The position numbers and the translations under genes are program-made. From contig FMXS01000003.1 in assembly GCA_900104495.1 (NCBI GenBank), forward strand, positions 310,001 through 374,000: a stretch of DNA of 64,000 nt, given 5' to 3'. How positions within the stretch are numbered: position 1 is the first letter of the stretch; each line of letters starts with the position of its first letter. The stretch comes from Ruminococcaceae bacterium FB2012. Lineage in GTDB: Bacteria > Bacillota > Clostridia > Oscillospirales > Ruminococcaceae. This document shows, piece after piece, positions 32,152 through 39,996 of the stretch. The notes under the pieces were generated by a model, which worked only from the letters and a program-made list of their open reading frames with translations, had not been told where the DNA came from and made no database searches.

Positions 32152-34443
32152 ATGTCATTCGGATTGAAAAAGCTGCTTGGCAAAGCGGCGGCCGTGGGTG
32201 CGGCTCTTGCCATGACCGTGAGCCTCGTTCCTGCGAACGCCGGCCTCGGGAGCATTCTCGCTTCGGCTGAGGACACAGTCACCGTCTATAACTGGAACGA
32301 CCTTAAAACGAACCTCAAAGGCACAAACAAGGTGGTCAAGCTGGGATCGGATATCTCCGCCACCTCTGCCTACGAGATCAAAAAGACTTACAGCGTTACC
32401 CTTGACCTCAACGGCAAGACTATCAACAGAGGCATGAGCGAAGCCACCACCACAGGACAGGTGTTCATAAATTTCGGCACCTTCACTATCACCGACAGCG
32501 TCGGCACCGGAAAGATCACGGGAGCCTGGCATAAGTCTGTCGGCGCTATCAAGAACGGCAGCAGCGGCGTCCTCACTCTTGCGGGCGGCGCAATTACCGG
32601 AAACAAGGCCGGCAGCGGCGGAAACGCCGACGGCGGCGGAATCAACAACGACGGCACCTTCATCATGACCGGCGGTTCCATCACCAACAACACTGCGGTC
32701 CGCGGCGGCGGTATCTTCAACGACGCCAACGCAAGCGGAAAGGTCTATATCAAGGGCGGCACTATCGCCAATAACCAGGCCCTCACCGGAGCCGGCATCT
32801 ACAATCAGTACGAGCTGCATATCTCCGGCGGCACCATTTCCGGCAATATCGCCACCGGCGACGCCTACGGCAACAAGAACGGCGGCGTTGACAGTTCCCT
32901 GGACTCCAGCACGACCTATATCTCCGGCAACCCGGTCATCACAGGCAACCTGGGCGGCGGCAGCACCGTCAACCTCGTTTCCAAAAATAAGATCAACATC
33001 GAGGCTGCTCTCACCACCGGCGCAAAGATAGGCTACTACGGCACCGCAGCAGGCGTGTTCACCAACGGCTGGGGCAGCAAAATGGGCTCCTCTGCGGCTC
33101 CTTCGAGTTTCTTTACCTCGGATAACACCAGCTTCTCCGTGACCCGCAGCAATAACGAGGCTTCTCTCGGCACCGGCGGCGGCGGCGGTGAGACCACAGA
33201 GTATTACACCGTTAAATTCGACGCCAACGGCGGCCTCGACAAAATGGACGACAGGATCGCTTCCTCGGACAGCCTCTTTGTTCTGCCCGAGTGTCAGTTC
33301 ACTCCTCCCTCCGGAAAGAGCTTTGATAAGTGGGATATCGGCACCGGCGCTCCCGGTTCCAGCGTGAAGATCACCAAAGATACCACCATTAAGGCTATCT
33401 GGAAGGGCGCATCAGTAAGCTACTGCACCGTAAACTTCAACGCAAACGGCGGCTCCGGCAGCATGATAAGCGATACCGTAGTTTCCGGCAGCAGCTATAC
33501 TCTTCCCGCGTGCGAATTCAACGCTCCCTCCGGAAAGTCCTTTGCAGGCTGGAAGGTGGGCTCCACCGTCTATAACGCAGGCGACACGATCACTGCTTCG
33601 GGCTCCTCTGTCACTGCTTATGCCCAGTGGTCGGATGCCACCTGCACCGTAAACTTCATTGCAAACGGCGGCTCCGGCTCCATGAATTCCGTCAACGTTA
33701 CAAAGGGCTCGCAGTATACTCTCCCCGCCTGCACCTTCACTGCTCCCGTGGGCAAGGTGTTCAACGGCTGGGATAAGGGTGCCGTAGGTTCAAAGATCAC
33801 GGTAAACGCCAACACCACCCTTACGGCTCAGTGGAAGACCATTGAATGCACCGTTTCCTTTGCGGCAAACGGCGGCTCCGGCACGATGAATGCCGTCAAG
33901 GTCAACTACGGCTCGTCCTACAGCCTCCCCGCCTGCACATTTACTGCTCCCACCGGAAAGACCTTCAACGGCTGGGATAAGGGCGCAGCAGGCACAAGCA
34001 TTACAGTAACTTCAAACATCACTCTCAAGGCTCAGTGGAAGGCTATCCCCTGCACCGTGACCTTCGCAGCAAACGGCGGCTCCGGCACGATGAACAAAGT
34101 CACCGTTGACTACGGCAGCTCTTACACTCTCCCTGTCTGCACCTTCGTGGCTCCTTCGGGCAAGGTGTTCGACAAGTGGGATAAGGGCACGACAGGATCA
34201 AATATCACCGTGACCGGCAATATTACCCTTACCGCTCAGTGGAAGACAGGTTCCTCCACCGTTCTCAAGGGAGATGTTGACGGCAACGGCAAACAGAATA
34301 TGAAGGATCTGGCTAATCTCCAGCGCCATGTCAACGGCTGGACCGACGTTACAGTGGTATTTGCCAATGCCGATATGGACAACAGCGGTAAACTGAATAT
34401 GAGAGACGTCGCCGCTCTTCAAGTATTACTGAATTCTATCTGA
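32152..34443 (+). CDS. Secreted dockerin protein with beta-helix and InlB-type repeats
   Basis: A 763-residue secreted protein. Signal peptide (1-~40), then a parallel beta-helix-like region (~45-345) built of short Gly-rich repeats (GGAITGN, GGSITNN, GGTIANN, GGTISGN), then five InlB/Listeria-Bacteroides-type repeats (~355-700; e.g. CTVxFxANGGSGxM then GKxFxGWDKG), then a type I dockerin (~703-763) with two Ca-binding loops, DVDGNGKQNMKD and DMDNSGKLNMRD. Dockerins bind cohesins on scaffoldins, so this protein should join a cellulosome or be displayed at the surface. No catalytic domain is recognised; it may bind host or plant glycans or proteins. No cohesin is in the window. Confidence 0.92.
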   Translation: MSFGLKKLLGKAAAVGAALAMTVSLVPANAGLGSILASAEDTVTVYNWNDLKTNLKGTNKVVKLGSDISATSAYEIKKTYSVTLDLNGKTINRGMSEATTTGQVFINFGTFTITDSVGTGKITGAWHKSVGAIKNGSSGVLTLAGGAITGNKAGSGGNADGGGINNDGTFIMTGGSITNNTAVRGGGIFNDANASGKVYIKGGTIANNQALTGAGIYNQYELHISGGTISGNIATGDAYGNKNGGVDSSLDSSTTYISGNPVITGNLGGGSTVNLVSKNKINIEAALTTGAKIGYYGTAAGVFTNGWGSKMGSSAAPSSFFTSDNTSFSVTRSNNEASLGTGGGGGETTEYYTVKFDANGGLDKMDDRIASSDSLFVLPECQFTPPSGKSFDKWDIGTGAPGSSVKITKDTTIKAIWKGASVSYCTVNFNANGGSGSMISDTVVSGSSYTLPACEFNAPSGKSFAGWKVGSTVYNAGDTITASGSSVTAYAQWSDATCTVNFIANGGSGSMNSVNVTKGSQYTLPACTFTAPVGKVFNGWDKGAVGSKITVNANTTLTAQWKTIECTVSFAANGGSGTMNAVKVNYGSSYSLPACTFTAPTGKTFNGWDKGAAGTSITVTSNITLKAQWKAIPCTVTFAANGGSGTMNKVTVDYGSSYTLPVCTFVAPSGKVFDKWDKGTTGSNITVTGNITLTAQWKTGSSTVLKGDVDGNGKQNMKDLANLQRHVNGWTDVTVVFANADMDNSGKLNMRDVAALQVLLNSI
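33424..34254 (+). repeat. Coding tandem repeats of InlB-type domains
   Basis: Repeat units start at 33424, 33643, 33847 and 34051; the last three starts are exactly 204 bases apart (68 residues), each beginning with TGCACCGT. A more diverged unit precedes them at about 33211. The regular spacing points to recent unequal duplication. Confidence 0.85.
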
Positions 34444-34458
34444 TCTGAACATCAGAAA

Positions 34459-34491
34459 AAGGGCTCCGAAAGATCGGAGCCCTTGATTTTT
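34459..34491 (+). terminator. Terminator of the dockerin protein gene
   Basis: AAGGGCTCCGA/TCGGAGCCCTT perfect 11-bp stem (34459-34469 with 34474-34484) followed by a T-rich run. Confidence 0.92.
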
Positions 34492-34520
34492 CATAACGAC
34501 ATAGGACAGGAGCAATTCCA

Positions 34521-35192
34521 TTGACAAACAGATCATCCGCGCGCAAAGGCATAATTCTCGGCTGGCTGAGGATAGCAGCCGGACTGCTGGTGTTCTCCTT
34601 CGGAGTGCATCTCACTATCTACGCAAATATCGGCCTCGCCCCCTGGGACTGCCTGGGTATGGGCATCGCCGCGCATACGCCCTTCAATTACGGCGTCTCC
34701 ATGACGCTTATTGCCGTCACCGTTCTGCTCATTGACCTGATGCTCAAGGAACGCATCGGCTTCGGAACAGTCATCGATGCTCTGCTGACAGGCAATTTCG
34801 TTCAGATGTTCAACAGTCTGAATCCCTTCTCCGAGAACGAGAATATGTGGCTTGGCATCGGGATAATGGTGGGCGGCTTCGTGTTCATGGCACTGGGGAT
34901 GTGGATCTATATGTGCGCCGAACAGTGCTGCGGCCCCCGGGATTCTCTGCTGGTGGGCCTCGGGAAACGGCTGCCGAAGGTCCCCATAGGCATTGTTGAG
35001 ATACTGCTTTGGGGCGTGGTGCTGCTGGCGGGCTGGCTGCTGGGAGGCCCCGTCGGCATCGGGACGCTTATCAGCACCTTCGGCGCGGGACTTGTGATGC
35101 AGCTGGTCTACACGGTCATCCGATTTGAGCCCCGCAAGCTGAAGCACAAAGACATCCTCACCGCCGTTAAGGAACTGGCGGGAAAGCAGTAG
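34521..35192 (+). CDS. YczE/YitT-family integral membrane protein
   Basis: A 223-residue membrane protein with about five helices. The segment FGVHLTIYANIGLAPWDCLG, the following FNYGVSM and GPRDSLLVGL match the YczE/YyaS family, which is often paired with regulators; its transport or accessory role is not established. It starts at TTG (34521) with AGGAG eight bases upstream; no ATG lies nearby. Its stop codon at 35190-35192 directly abuts the stop codon of the opposing Rrf2 gene, leaving no intergenic base. Confidence 0.8.
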   Translation: MTNRSSARKGIILGWLRIAAGLLVFSFGVHLTIYANIGLAPWDCLGMGIAAHTPFNYGVSMTLIAVTVLLIDLMLKERIGFGTVIDALLTGNFVQMFNSLNPFSENENMWLGIGIMVGGFVFMALGMWIYMCAEQCCGPRDSLLVGLGKRLPKVPIGIVEILLWGVVLLAGWLLGGPVGIGTLISTFGAGLVMQLVYTVIRFEPRKLKHKDILTAVKELAGKQ

Positions 35193-35636
35193 TCAGATAC
35201 AGTACATATCCCCGCTGGCGTTGGGGTCGGTTTTTTCCTTGATGATATCAGCTAAGGTGATGCCGTCCACGACGCCGTTTATTGCGGCATAGAGTTTCTC
35301 CCAGACCCCGAGGGTCATACAATCCTCCGCTCTCGGACAGGTGTTCTCGGCATATTCAAGACAGGACACCGGCGCAAGGCTGCCCTCGGTAAGCCGAAGT
35401 ATCATCCCCACGGTGTATTCCTCCGGCTTTTTGGCCAGCATATATCCGCCGCCGGTGCCTCTGACGCTTCTCACAAAGCCGGCGCGGCTGAGGGACGAAA
35501 CTATCTGTTCAAGATACTTGATGCTTACCGACTGCCTTTCGGCTATATCCTTCAGCGGGATATAGCTGTCCTGCCCGTATATAGCCAGGTCAAGCATCAT
35601 TCTAAGGGCATAACGGCCCTTGGTGGAGATCATCAT
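35193..35636 (-). CDS. Rrf2-family regulator with likely [2Fe-2S] cysteines
   Basis: A 147-residue winged-helix regulator. The N-terminus STKGRYALRMMLDLAIY and recognition region SIKYLEQIVSSLSRAGFV are typical of Rrf2 proteins, and CLEYAENTCPRAEDC gives three Cys in the IscR/NsrR-like region, so it may sense iron-sulfur status or nitric oxide. Several ATGs lie together; the one at 35636 is nine bases from AAAGG and is preferred. No cysteine desulfurase or scaffold genes are adjacent, so target genes are unknown. Confidence 0.9.
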   Translation of the reverse strand: MMISTKGRYALRMMLDLAIYGQDSYIPLKDIAERQSVSIKYLEQIVSSLSRAGFVRSVRGTGGGYMLAKKPEEYTVGMILRLTEGSLAPVSCLEYAENTCPRAEDCMTLGVWEKLYAAINGVVDGITLADIIKEKTDPNASGDMYCI

Positions 35637-35696
35637 TTTCATCATCCTTTCGTTTTTGTGTACGGTCTGAATGTATGACTTTATATATCTGATCTT

Positions 35697-35725
35697 ATTA
35701 TAATCTTTTCGATATGATTTGTCAA
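35697..35725 (-). promoter_or_regulatory. Perfect-consensus promoter of the Rrf2 gene
   Basis: On the minus strand TTGACA (35720-35725), 17 bases, TATAAT (35697-35702). A full consensus suggests the gene is held in check by a repressor, most simply its own product. Confidence 0.9.
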
Positions 35726-35788
35726 GTTCCGGTTTTCGGATCTGTTCCGACAGTTTCCGTATTGCTATGCTCTCTCAGCCTTCCGGCA

Positions 35789-35817
35789 TTGACTTTTCTG
35801 CTTTTCTGATTTATAAT
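35789..35817 (+). promoter_or_regulatory. Promoter of the metallopeptidase lipoprotein gene
   Basis: TTGACT (35789-35794), 17 bases, TATAAT (35812-35817). Confidence 0.85.
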
Positions 35818-35877
35818 AGGATACAGAGGACCGCATTATTATCCCGGAAATCAGATATGCGCTAACAGGTGATAGAT

Positions 35878-36969
35878 ATGAAAAAACTGATAAAGCCTGC
35901 GGCTCTGTCCGCACTTGCCGCGCTGACCATAACTTCCTGCGGCAGCGGCGACAGCAGCAGTTCACTCCCCGACGACTCTTCTGCGGTGGCTCCGGCCACT
36001 ACGACCACCACAACAACGACTGCTGCCGTAACTACCCCGGCAGCAGAGACGACCACCGTGACCACCACCGTCACCACTGCCGTCTCCGAGGCCGATGTTT
36101 CTTCCCTGCCGGAAGAGGATAGCTCCGTACCGAAGACCGAACTCACCGAAGAACTGTTCAAAAACGTCTGTGAGGATGTGGACGTCCGCATCGAGGACGA
36201 TCGCATCATCCAGACCGCCGTTGTGAACGATATAGCATACAGCCTTACCATTGACCTCAGCAAGTGGGAGCATAACACCTCCCCCGAGGATATGGTGCAG
36301 CTGTCCCGGCTGTTCTGGCAGAGCTACCCCAGGATGTACGAGCGCTTCGGAGAGATCGCCAACGCCCCCTATGACGTGACTCTTGCTATCGAGAACGAAG
36401 GCTACGCCGTCGCCGAGGCCAGCGGGAATTTTGTCCACCTCCACGATATGTGGCTGCCGGGCAGCCCCGAGGACTACGACTGCATCACCCACGAGCTGGG
36501 ACACATAGTTTCCGACGGTTCAAGCTGGGACAGCGAATACCTGGAGTTCAATAATTACATCGAACTGTTCGCCGAGATCTGCCGCTACGAGTACGCCCTT
36601 GACAACGGCTATTTCAACGATGCAGTCTGGACATTGCAGACCACCGACACTCAAAACTCCCGTGAGACCTCGGTGCGCTTCCTGCTCTGGCTGGACTATA
36701 ACTATTCCGACTTTTCCAACGGCATCGATCTGATGTATAGGTTCTGCGACATCTGCTTCAACAGCAGATTCCCCGCCGGCGAGTGGAATGAAGCCTGGCA
36801 GGAGATCTTCCGGGACACCGCCCTGGAAGGCTTATCCGTTGACGAAGTGTGGAAGAAGTTCGCCGATTCCGATTTCGCCCGGCTTTCCGCCGACGCGGAG
36901 AAGGGCGGCACCTCCGAACTGGCAGCACACTGCGACCTCAGAAAAAAGGTCAAAGAAACAGAGACATAA
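35878..36969 (+). CDS. Lipoprotein with HELGH metallopeptidase motif (basic secretory protein-like)
   Basis: A 363-residue lipoprotein: lipobox LTITSC with Cys21, then a Thr/Ser/Val-rich spacer (~25-85) and a globular domain. The zinc motif HELGH (His205-His209) lies in YDCITHELGHIVSDGSSW, and ETSVRFLLWLDYNYSDF resembles the plant-type basic secretory protein (BSP) peptidase family. It probably cleaves proteins at the cell surface; catalytic activity is inferred from the motif. The ATG at 35878 with AGGTGAT upstream is chosen over a GTG three codons earlier. It ends at a bidirectional terminator. Confidence 0.8.
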   Translation: MKKLIKPAALSALAALTITSCGSGDSSSSLPDDSSAVAPATTTTTTTTAAVTTPAAETTTVTTTVTTAVSEADVSSLPEEDSSVPKTELTEELFKNVCEDVDVRIEDDRIIQTAVVNDIAYSLTIDLSKWEHNTSPEDMVQLSRLFWQSYPRMYERFGEIANAPYDVTLAIENEGYAVAEASGNFVHLHDMWLPGSPEDYDCITHELGHIVSDGSSWDSEYLEFNNYIELFAEICRYEYALDNGYFNDAVWTLQTTDTQNSRETSVRFLLWLDYNYSDFSNGIDLMYRFCDICFNSRFPAGEWNEAWQEIFRDTALEGLSVDEVWKKFADSDFARLSADAEKGGTSELAAHCDLRKKVKETET

Positions 36970-36972
36970 AAT

Positions 36973-37008
36973 AACTCCCCGGGCTTTTGACCTCCCGGGG
37001 AGTTTTCT
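36973..37008. terminator. Bidirectional terminator between convergent genes
   Basis: A 10-bp stem ACTCCCCGGG/CCCGGGGAGT (36974-36983 with 36993-37002) with T-rich sequence on both sides. Confidence 0.9.
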
Positions 37009-37871
37009 TATTGCCTGTCGTAGAATGCAGCGACTGTCCTTCCGTCGCAGACGGCTTTTACCGGAGCCTCACGGGTAAGATACACCGCCGTACCCTCCGC
37101 TGCCAGGAGCTTCATCACCTGCGGGTCTTCGGGCTGGTCATCCGAACAGGTGATGACCGCCACCCGGGGCGAGGTCATCTTCAGGAAAGGCACCAGCTTC
37201 TGCTGGAAGTGCCCGTGATATGGGATCTTCACATAGTCGTAATGCCCGGTCTCGGTGCGCATGAACTCGTCAAGGCGGGCGGCTTCGGCATCCCCGGCGA
37301 AAAGCATCGAGCAGCCTCCGCAGCGGACGATAGTCATCAGCGAAGAGTTGTTGCTGGGAGAATCCCGGTAGGTGTCGTTCAGCGGTGGACAGATCACCGT
37401 TTCGACGCCTCCGATGCGCAGCTCGGTACGGCCTCTGACCACTTCGGCAGTGAGGCTCTTTTCGCCGAGGGCCTCCATAAAGGCGTGATACTCGCCGCTG
37501 TCCTTCGGGCAGTTGGAAACCAGCACCCGCTTGACGTCGGTATCTTTTATCACTTTAGCGGCGCCGCCCACATGGTCCTTGTCAAAATGGGTGATGACGA
37601 GATAATCAAGGGAGGAGATCCCGTGAGCGGAGAGATAGCCCGTTATCTCCTTGCCGAAGCCCTTTTCTCCGCAGTCTATCAGCATGGTAAACTCCCTGCC
37701 GCAGATCAGGTGAGCGTCGGCCTTGCCGGCCTTGAAGCTGTATACCGTCACCTCGCCGTCGGGGAGCTCTCCTAAGCTGACGTCCGAACGGCTGCTGTCG
37801 TTTTCAAGGATGTTCACGGAACAGCCGCAGAGCATGAACAGGGTCAGCATGAATATCAGAAATTTTTTCAT
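37008..37871 (-). CDS. Metallo-beta-lactamase-fold lipoprotein (ComEC C-domain-like)
   Basis: A 287-residue secreted lipoprotein (lipobox LCGC, Cys17). The MBL metal site THFDKDHVGG (His95, Asp97, Asp99-His100), the distal AGDAE and YVKIPYHGH match the hydrolase domain found at the C-terminus of the DNA-uptake protein ComEC and in related free-standing proteins. It may be an extracellular nuclease or phosphodiesterase; this is inference. The ATG at 37871 is preceded by AAAGGAGG. It is convergent with the metallopeptidase gene, and no competence gene is adjacent. Confidence 0.85.
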   Translation of the reverse strand: MKKFLIFMLTLFMLCGCSVNILENDSSRSDVSLGELPDGEVTVYSFKAGKADAHLICGREFTMLIDCGEKGFGKEITGYLSAHGISSLDYLVITHFDKDHVGGAAKVIKDTDVKRVLVSNCPKDSGEYHAFMEALGEKSLTAEVVRGRTELRIGGVETVICPPLNDTYRDSPSNNSSLMTIVRCGGCSMLFAGDAEAARLDEFMRTETGHYDYVKIPYHGHFQQKLVPFLKMTSPRVAVITCSDDQPEDPQVMKLLAAEGTAVYLTREAPVKAVCDGRTVAAFYDRQ

Positions 37872-38032
37872 CCCGCAGCCCTCCTTTCCAGTGTGAAGCC
37901 TTCTCTGATAATCATTATAACCCCCGGGAGAGTTTTTGTCAACGGCTCTGCACAAATGAAACTAAATCCCACGCCGATAAAACGTTTACTCCCGTAAAAA
38001 TGCAGAAATTTGAAAAATGCCGGCGCTAATGT

Positions 38033-38061
38033 TTGCATTTGCTCAAGGTATGTGATATAAT
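38033..38061 (+). promoter_or_regulatory. Promoter of the phosphofructokinase gene
   Basis: TTGCAT (38033-38038), 17 bases, TATAAT (38056-38061) with extended TGA; GGAGGT precedes the ATG. Confidence 0.87.
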
Positions 38062-38093
38062 CATTTTTAGAAAATCATTTCGGAGGTAACAGA

Positions 38094-39296
38094 ATGAATA
38101 TTGCCGTCGCACAATCGGGAGGTCCTACCTGCGCTATCAATGCTTCGCTGGTGGGCGTTTTCAAGCAGGCGCTCCAGACGCCGGAGATCGACGCCGTCTT
38201 CGGGTCGATAAACGGCATCGAGGGCATCATAAAGGACGAGCTTATCGATCTGAAGCTGGTCATCAAGACCAATGAGGATATGGAGCTTCTCCGGCAGACG
38301 CCTTCCACCGTCCTCGGTTCCTGCCGCTACAAGCTCCCCCCGCAGGAGGATGACAGCGAGGTCTACGAGAAGATACTCCGCTGCTTTGAGAAGCACCGCA
38401 TCGAGGCGTTTTTCTACATCGGCGGCAACGACTCCATGGACACCGTGGTCAAGCTCTCGGCTTTCCTTATCGGGCGGGGCTCAAAGATCAGAGTTGTGGG
38501 CATCCCCAAGACTATCGACAACGATCTGCCCGTCACCGATCACACCCCCGGCTTCGGCTCGGCGGCAAAGTATGTTGCCACCACCGTCCAGGAGATCATC
38601 CGGGACAGCTCGGTATACTCTATCGAGTCGGTGACGATCGTGGAGATCATGGGCCGTCACGCGGGCTGGCTCACCGCATCCACCTGCACTCTCCGGGCCA
38701 ACGACGAGATCGCTCCCCACCTTATTTATCTCCCCGAGCGGAAATTCTCGGTGGAGCAGTTCGTGGAGGACGTGCGGGCAATGATGGCTAAGCACAAGGC
38801 GGTGATCGTGGCGGTCTCCGAGGGCGTGGAGATCCCCGAAGAGAACTGCCGTTCGGGAGTTGTGGACAATTTCGGACACGAATATCTTTCCGGCGTAGGC
38901 AAGGCTTTGGAGAACATTGTCCGCAGGGAGATCGGCTGCAAGGTGAGGTCGATAGAACTGAACGTCATGCAGCGCTGCTCCTCGCACATCTGCTCCAAGA
39001 CGGACATTGACGAAGCGGAGCTTATCGGTTCAAAGGGCGTTATTGCGGCTCTTGACGGCAGGACGGGCGTGACCATGACCTTCCGCCGCCTTTCGGACAT
39101 CCCCTATGTGGTGACTATCGAATCCACGCCTGCGGAGCTGGTAGCGAACAAGGAGAAATTCTTCCCGTCGGCCTGGATCAACGAAGCGGGCAACGATGTG
39201 ACCGAAGCGGCTTTCCGGTATTTCCTGCCGCTGATACAAGGTGAGATACACATTGAGATGCGCAACGGAATGCCCCTGCACTTCAAGCTGAAATAG
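38094..39296 (+). CDS. pfp: PPi-dependent 6-phosphofructokinase
   Basis: A 400-residue phosphofructokinase of glycolysis. The residues that separate PPi from ATP enzymes are both of the PPi type: Asp113 in GGNDS (Gly in ATP enzymes) and Lys139 in PKTIDND (Gly in ATP enzymes). Substrate-binding GRHAGWL is present. PPi enzymes work reversibly and save ATP, common in anaerobic clostridia. Asn112 replaces the more usual Asp in GGDDS. Monocistronic; the GC-rich hairpin repeat starts two bases after the stop codon, so transcription termination may have been taken over by that element. Confidence 0.93.
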   Translation: MNIAVAQSGGPTCAINASLVGVFKQALQTPEIDAVFGSINGIEGIIKDELIDLKLVIKTNEDMELLRQTPSTVLGSCRYKLPPQEDDSEVYEKILRCFEKHRIEAFFYIGGNDSMDTVVKLSAFLIGRGSKIRVVGIPKTIDNDLPVTDHTPGFGSAAKYVATTVQEIIRDSSVYSIESVTIVEIMGRHAGWLTASTCTLRANDEIAPHLIYLPERKFSVEQFVEDVRAMMAKHKAVIVAVSEGVEIPEENCRSGVVDNFGHEYLSGVGKALENIVRREIGCKVRSIELNVMQRCSSHICSKTDIDEAELIGSKGVIAALDGRTGVTMTFRRLSDIPYVVTIESTPAELVANKEKFFPSAWINEAGNDVTEAAFRYFLPLIQGEIHIEMRNGMPLHFKLK

Positions 39297-39297
39297 C

Positions 39298-39745
39298 CCC
39301 GAGCGCGGGCGGCGCAGCTCCGCCGCAAGCAGCGGAGTGCAGAAAACAAGATAGTGATGCGGCGGGGCCGCACAAAGCGGAAAATCCAAACGCGAAGCGG
39401 CAGGGGCGTGCCCCTGGCCCGAGCGCGGGCGGCGCAATTCCGCCGCAAGCAACGGAGTGCAGGAAAAAAGATAGAGATGCGGCGGAGCCGCACAAAGCTG
39501 TAAACCAAACGCGAAGCGCATTAAAAGTTTCGGTCAAGCCTTTTCCAAAGGCTTGCGGGTCAAGGGCAGAGCCCTTGCAGGGCGTGGGACAGCGTCCCAC
39601 TCGGCGCGTCAGCGACGACCCCGGCGCTGCACAAGAAAAGAGTAGGGAAACAACGTAGTTTTCCTACTCTTTTTTGCGGGGACAAATCATACTCAGCGCC
39701 GGAAACGTTGTCCTCCCGCACTCGCAGGAAACAGCGACCGGCGGG
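39298..39745. repeat. GC-rich hairpin-chain repeat, copy A
   Basis: The region 39297-39996 between pfp and gltX holds no gene. It opens with two direct copies of an ~80-base motif (from 39298 and 39417), followed by a chain of short hairpins: CAGGGGC-GT-GCCCCTG, AAGCCTTT-TCC-AAAGGCTT, AAGGGC-AGA-GCCCTT and GGGAC-AGC-GTCCC. From ~39399 to ~39745 it matches, in inverted orientation, copy B at 42565-42963; 39520-39590 is an unbroken match. 39746-39929 is GC-rich, non-coding and has a CCCCGAA/TTCGGGG hairpin; I see no gene in it. Confidence 0.9.
39636..39675. terminator. Terminator-like hairpin inside repeat copy A
   Basis: AAAAGAGTAGG/CCTACTCTTTT stem (39636-39646 with 39663-39673) followed by Ts. 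Copy B has an unrelated sequence at this place, so this part is a variable module. It may end pfp transcripts. Confidence 0.8.
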
Positions 39746-39929
39746 AGCGTTTTTCCGTCCCCCGACGAACTAAATGAAGGGCGCAAACCGGGACCCTGCC
39801 CCGACCGTAGCGTGGAGCGGAAAGCCAACAAAGCCTCCCGCCCCAATTCGGGGGCTTTCCGATCGCCCCCGAACCCCTTCGGGGATGCACTACTTACTGG
39901 GAGAAAGAATACTCCTTACTGAGAGCAGC

Positions 39930-39962
39930 AAAAAAGGAGCCGTCACTGAACGGCTCCTTTTT
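39930..39962. terminator. Bidirectional terminator downstream of gltX
   Basis: GGAGCCGT/ACGGCTCC stem (39936-39943 with 39950-39957) flanked by A and T runs on both sides. Confidence 0.9.
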
Positions 39963-39996
39963 GTTATACCCCTTGCGGTGCGTTGTTTTTCGTTTT

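Noticed and set aside
39674..39922. Small plus-strand frame of 82 residues in the repeat region
   Set aside because: It lies in hairpin-rich repeat sequence, has no ribosome binding site and is low complexity.
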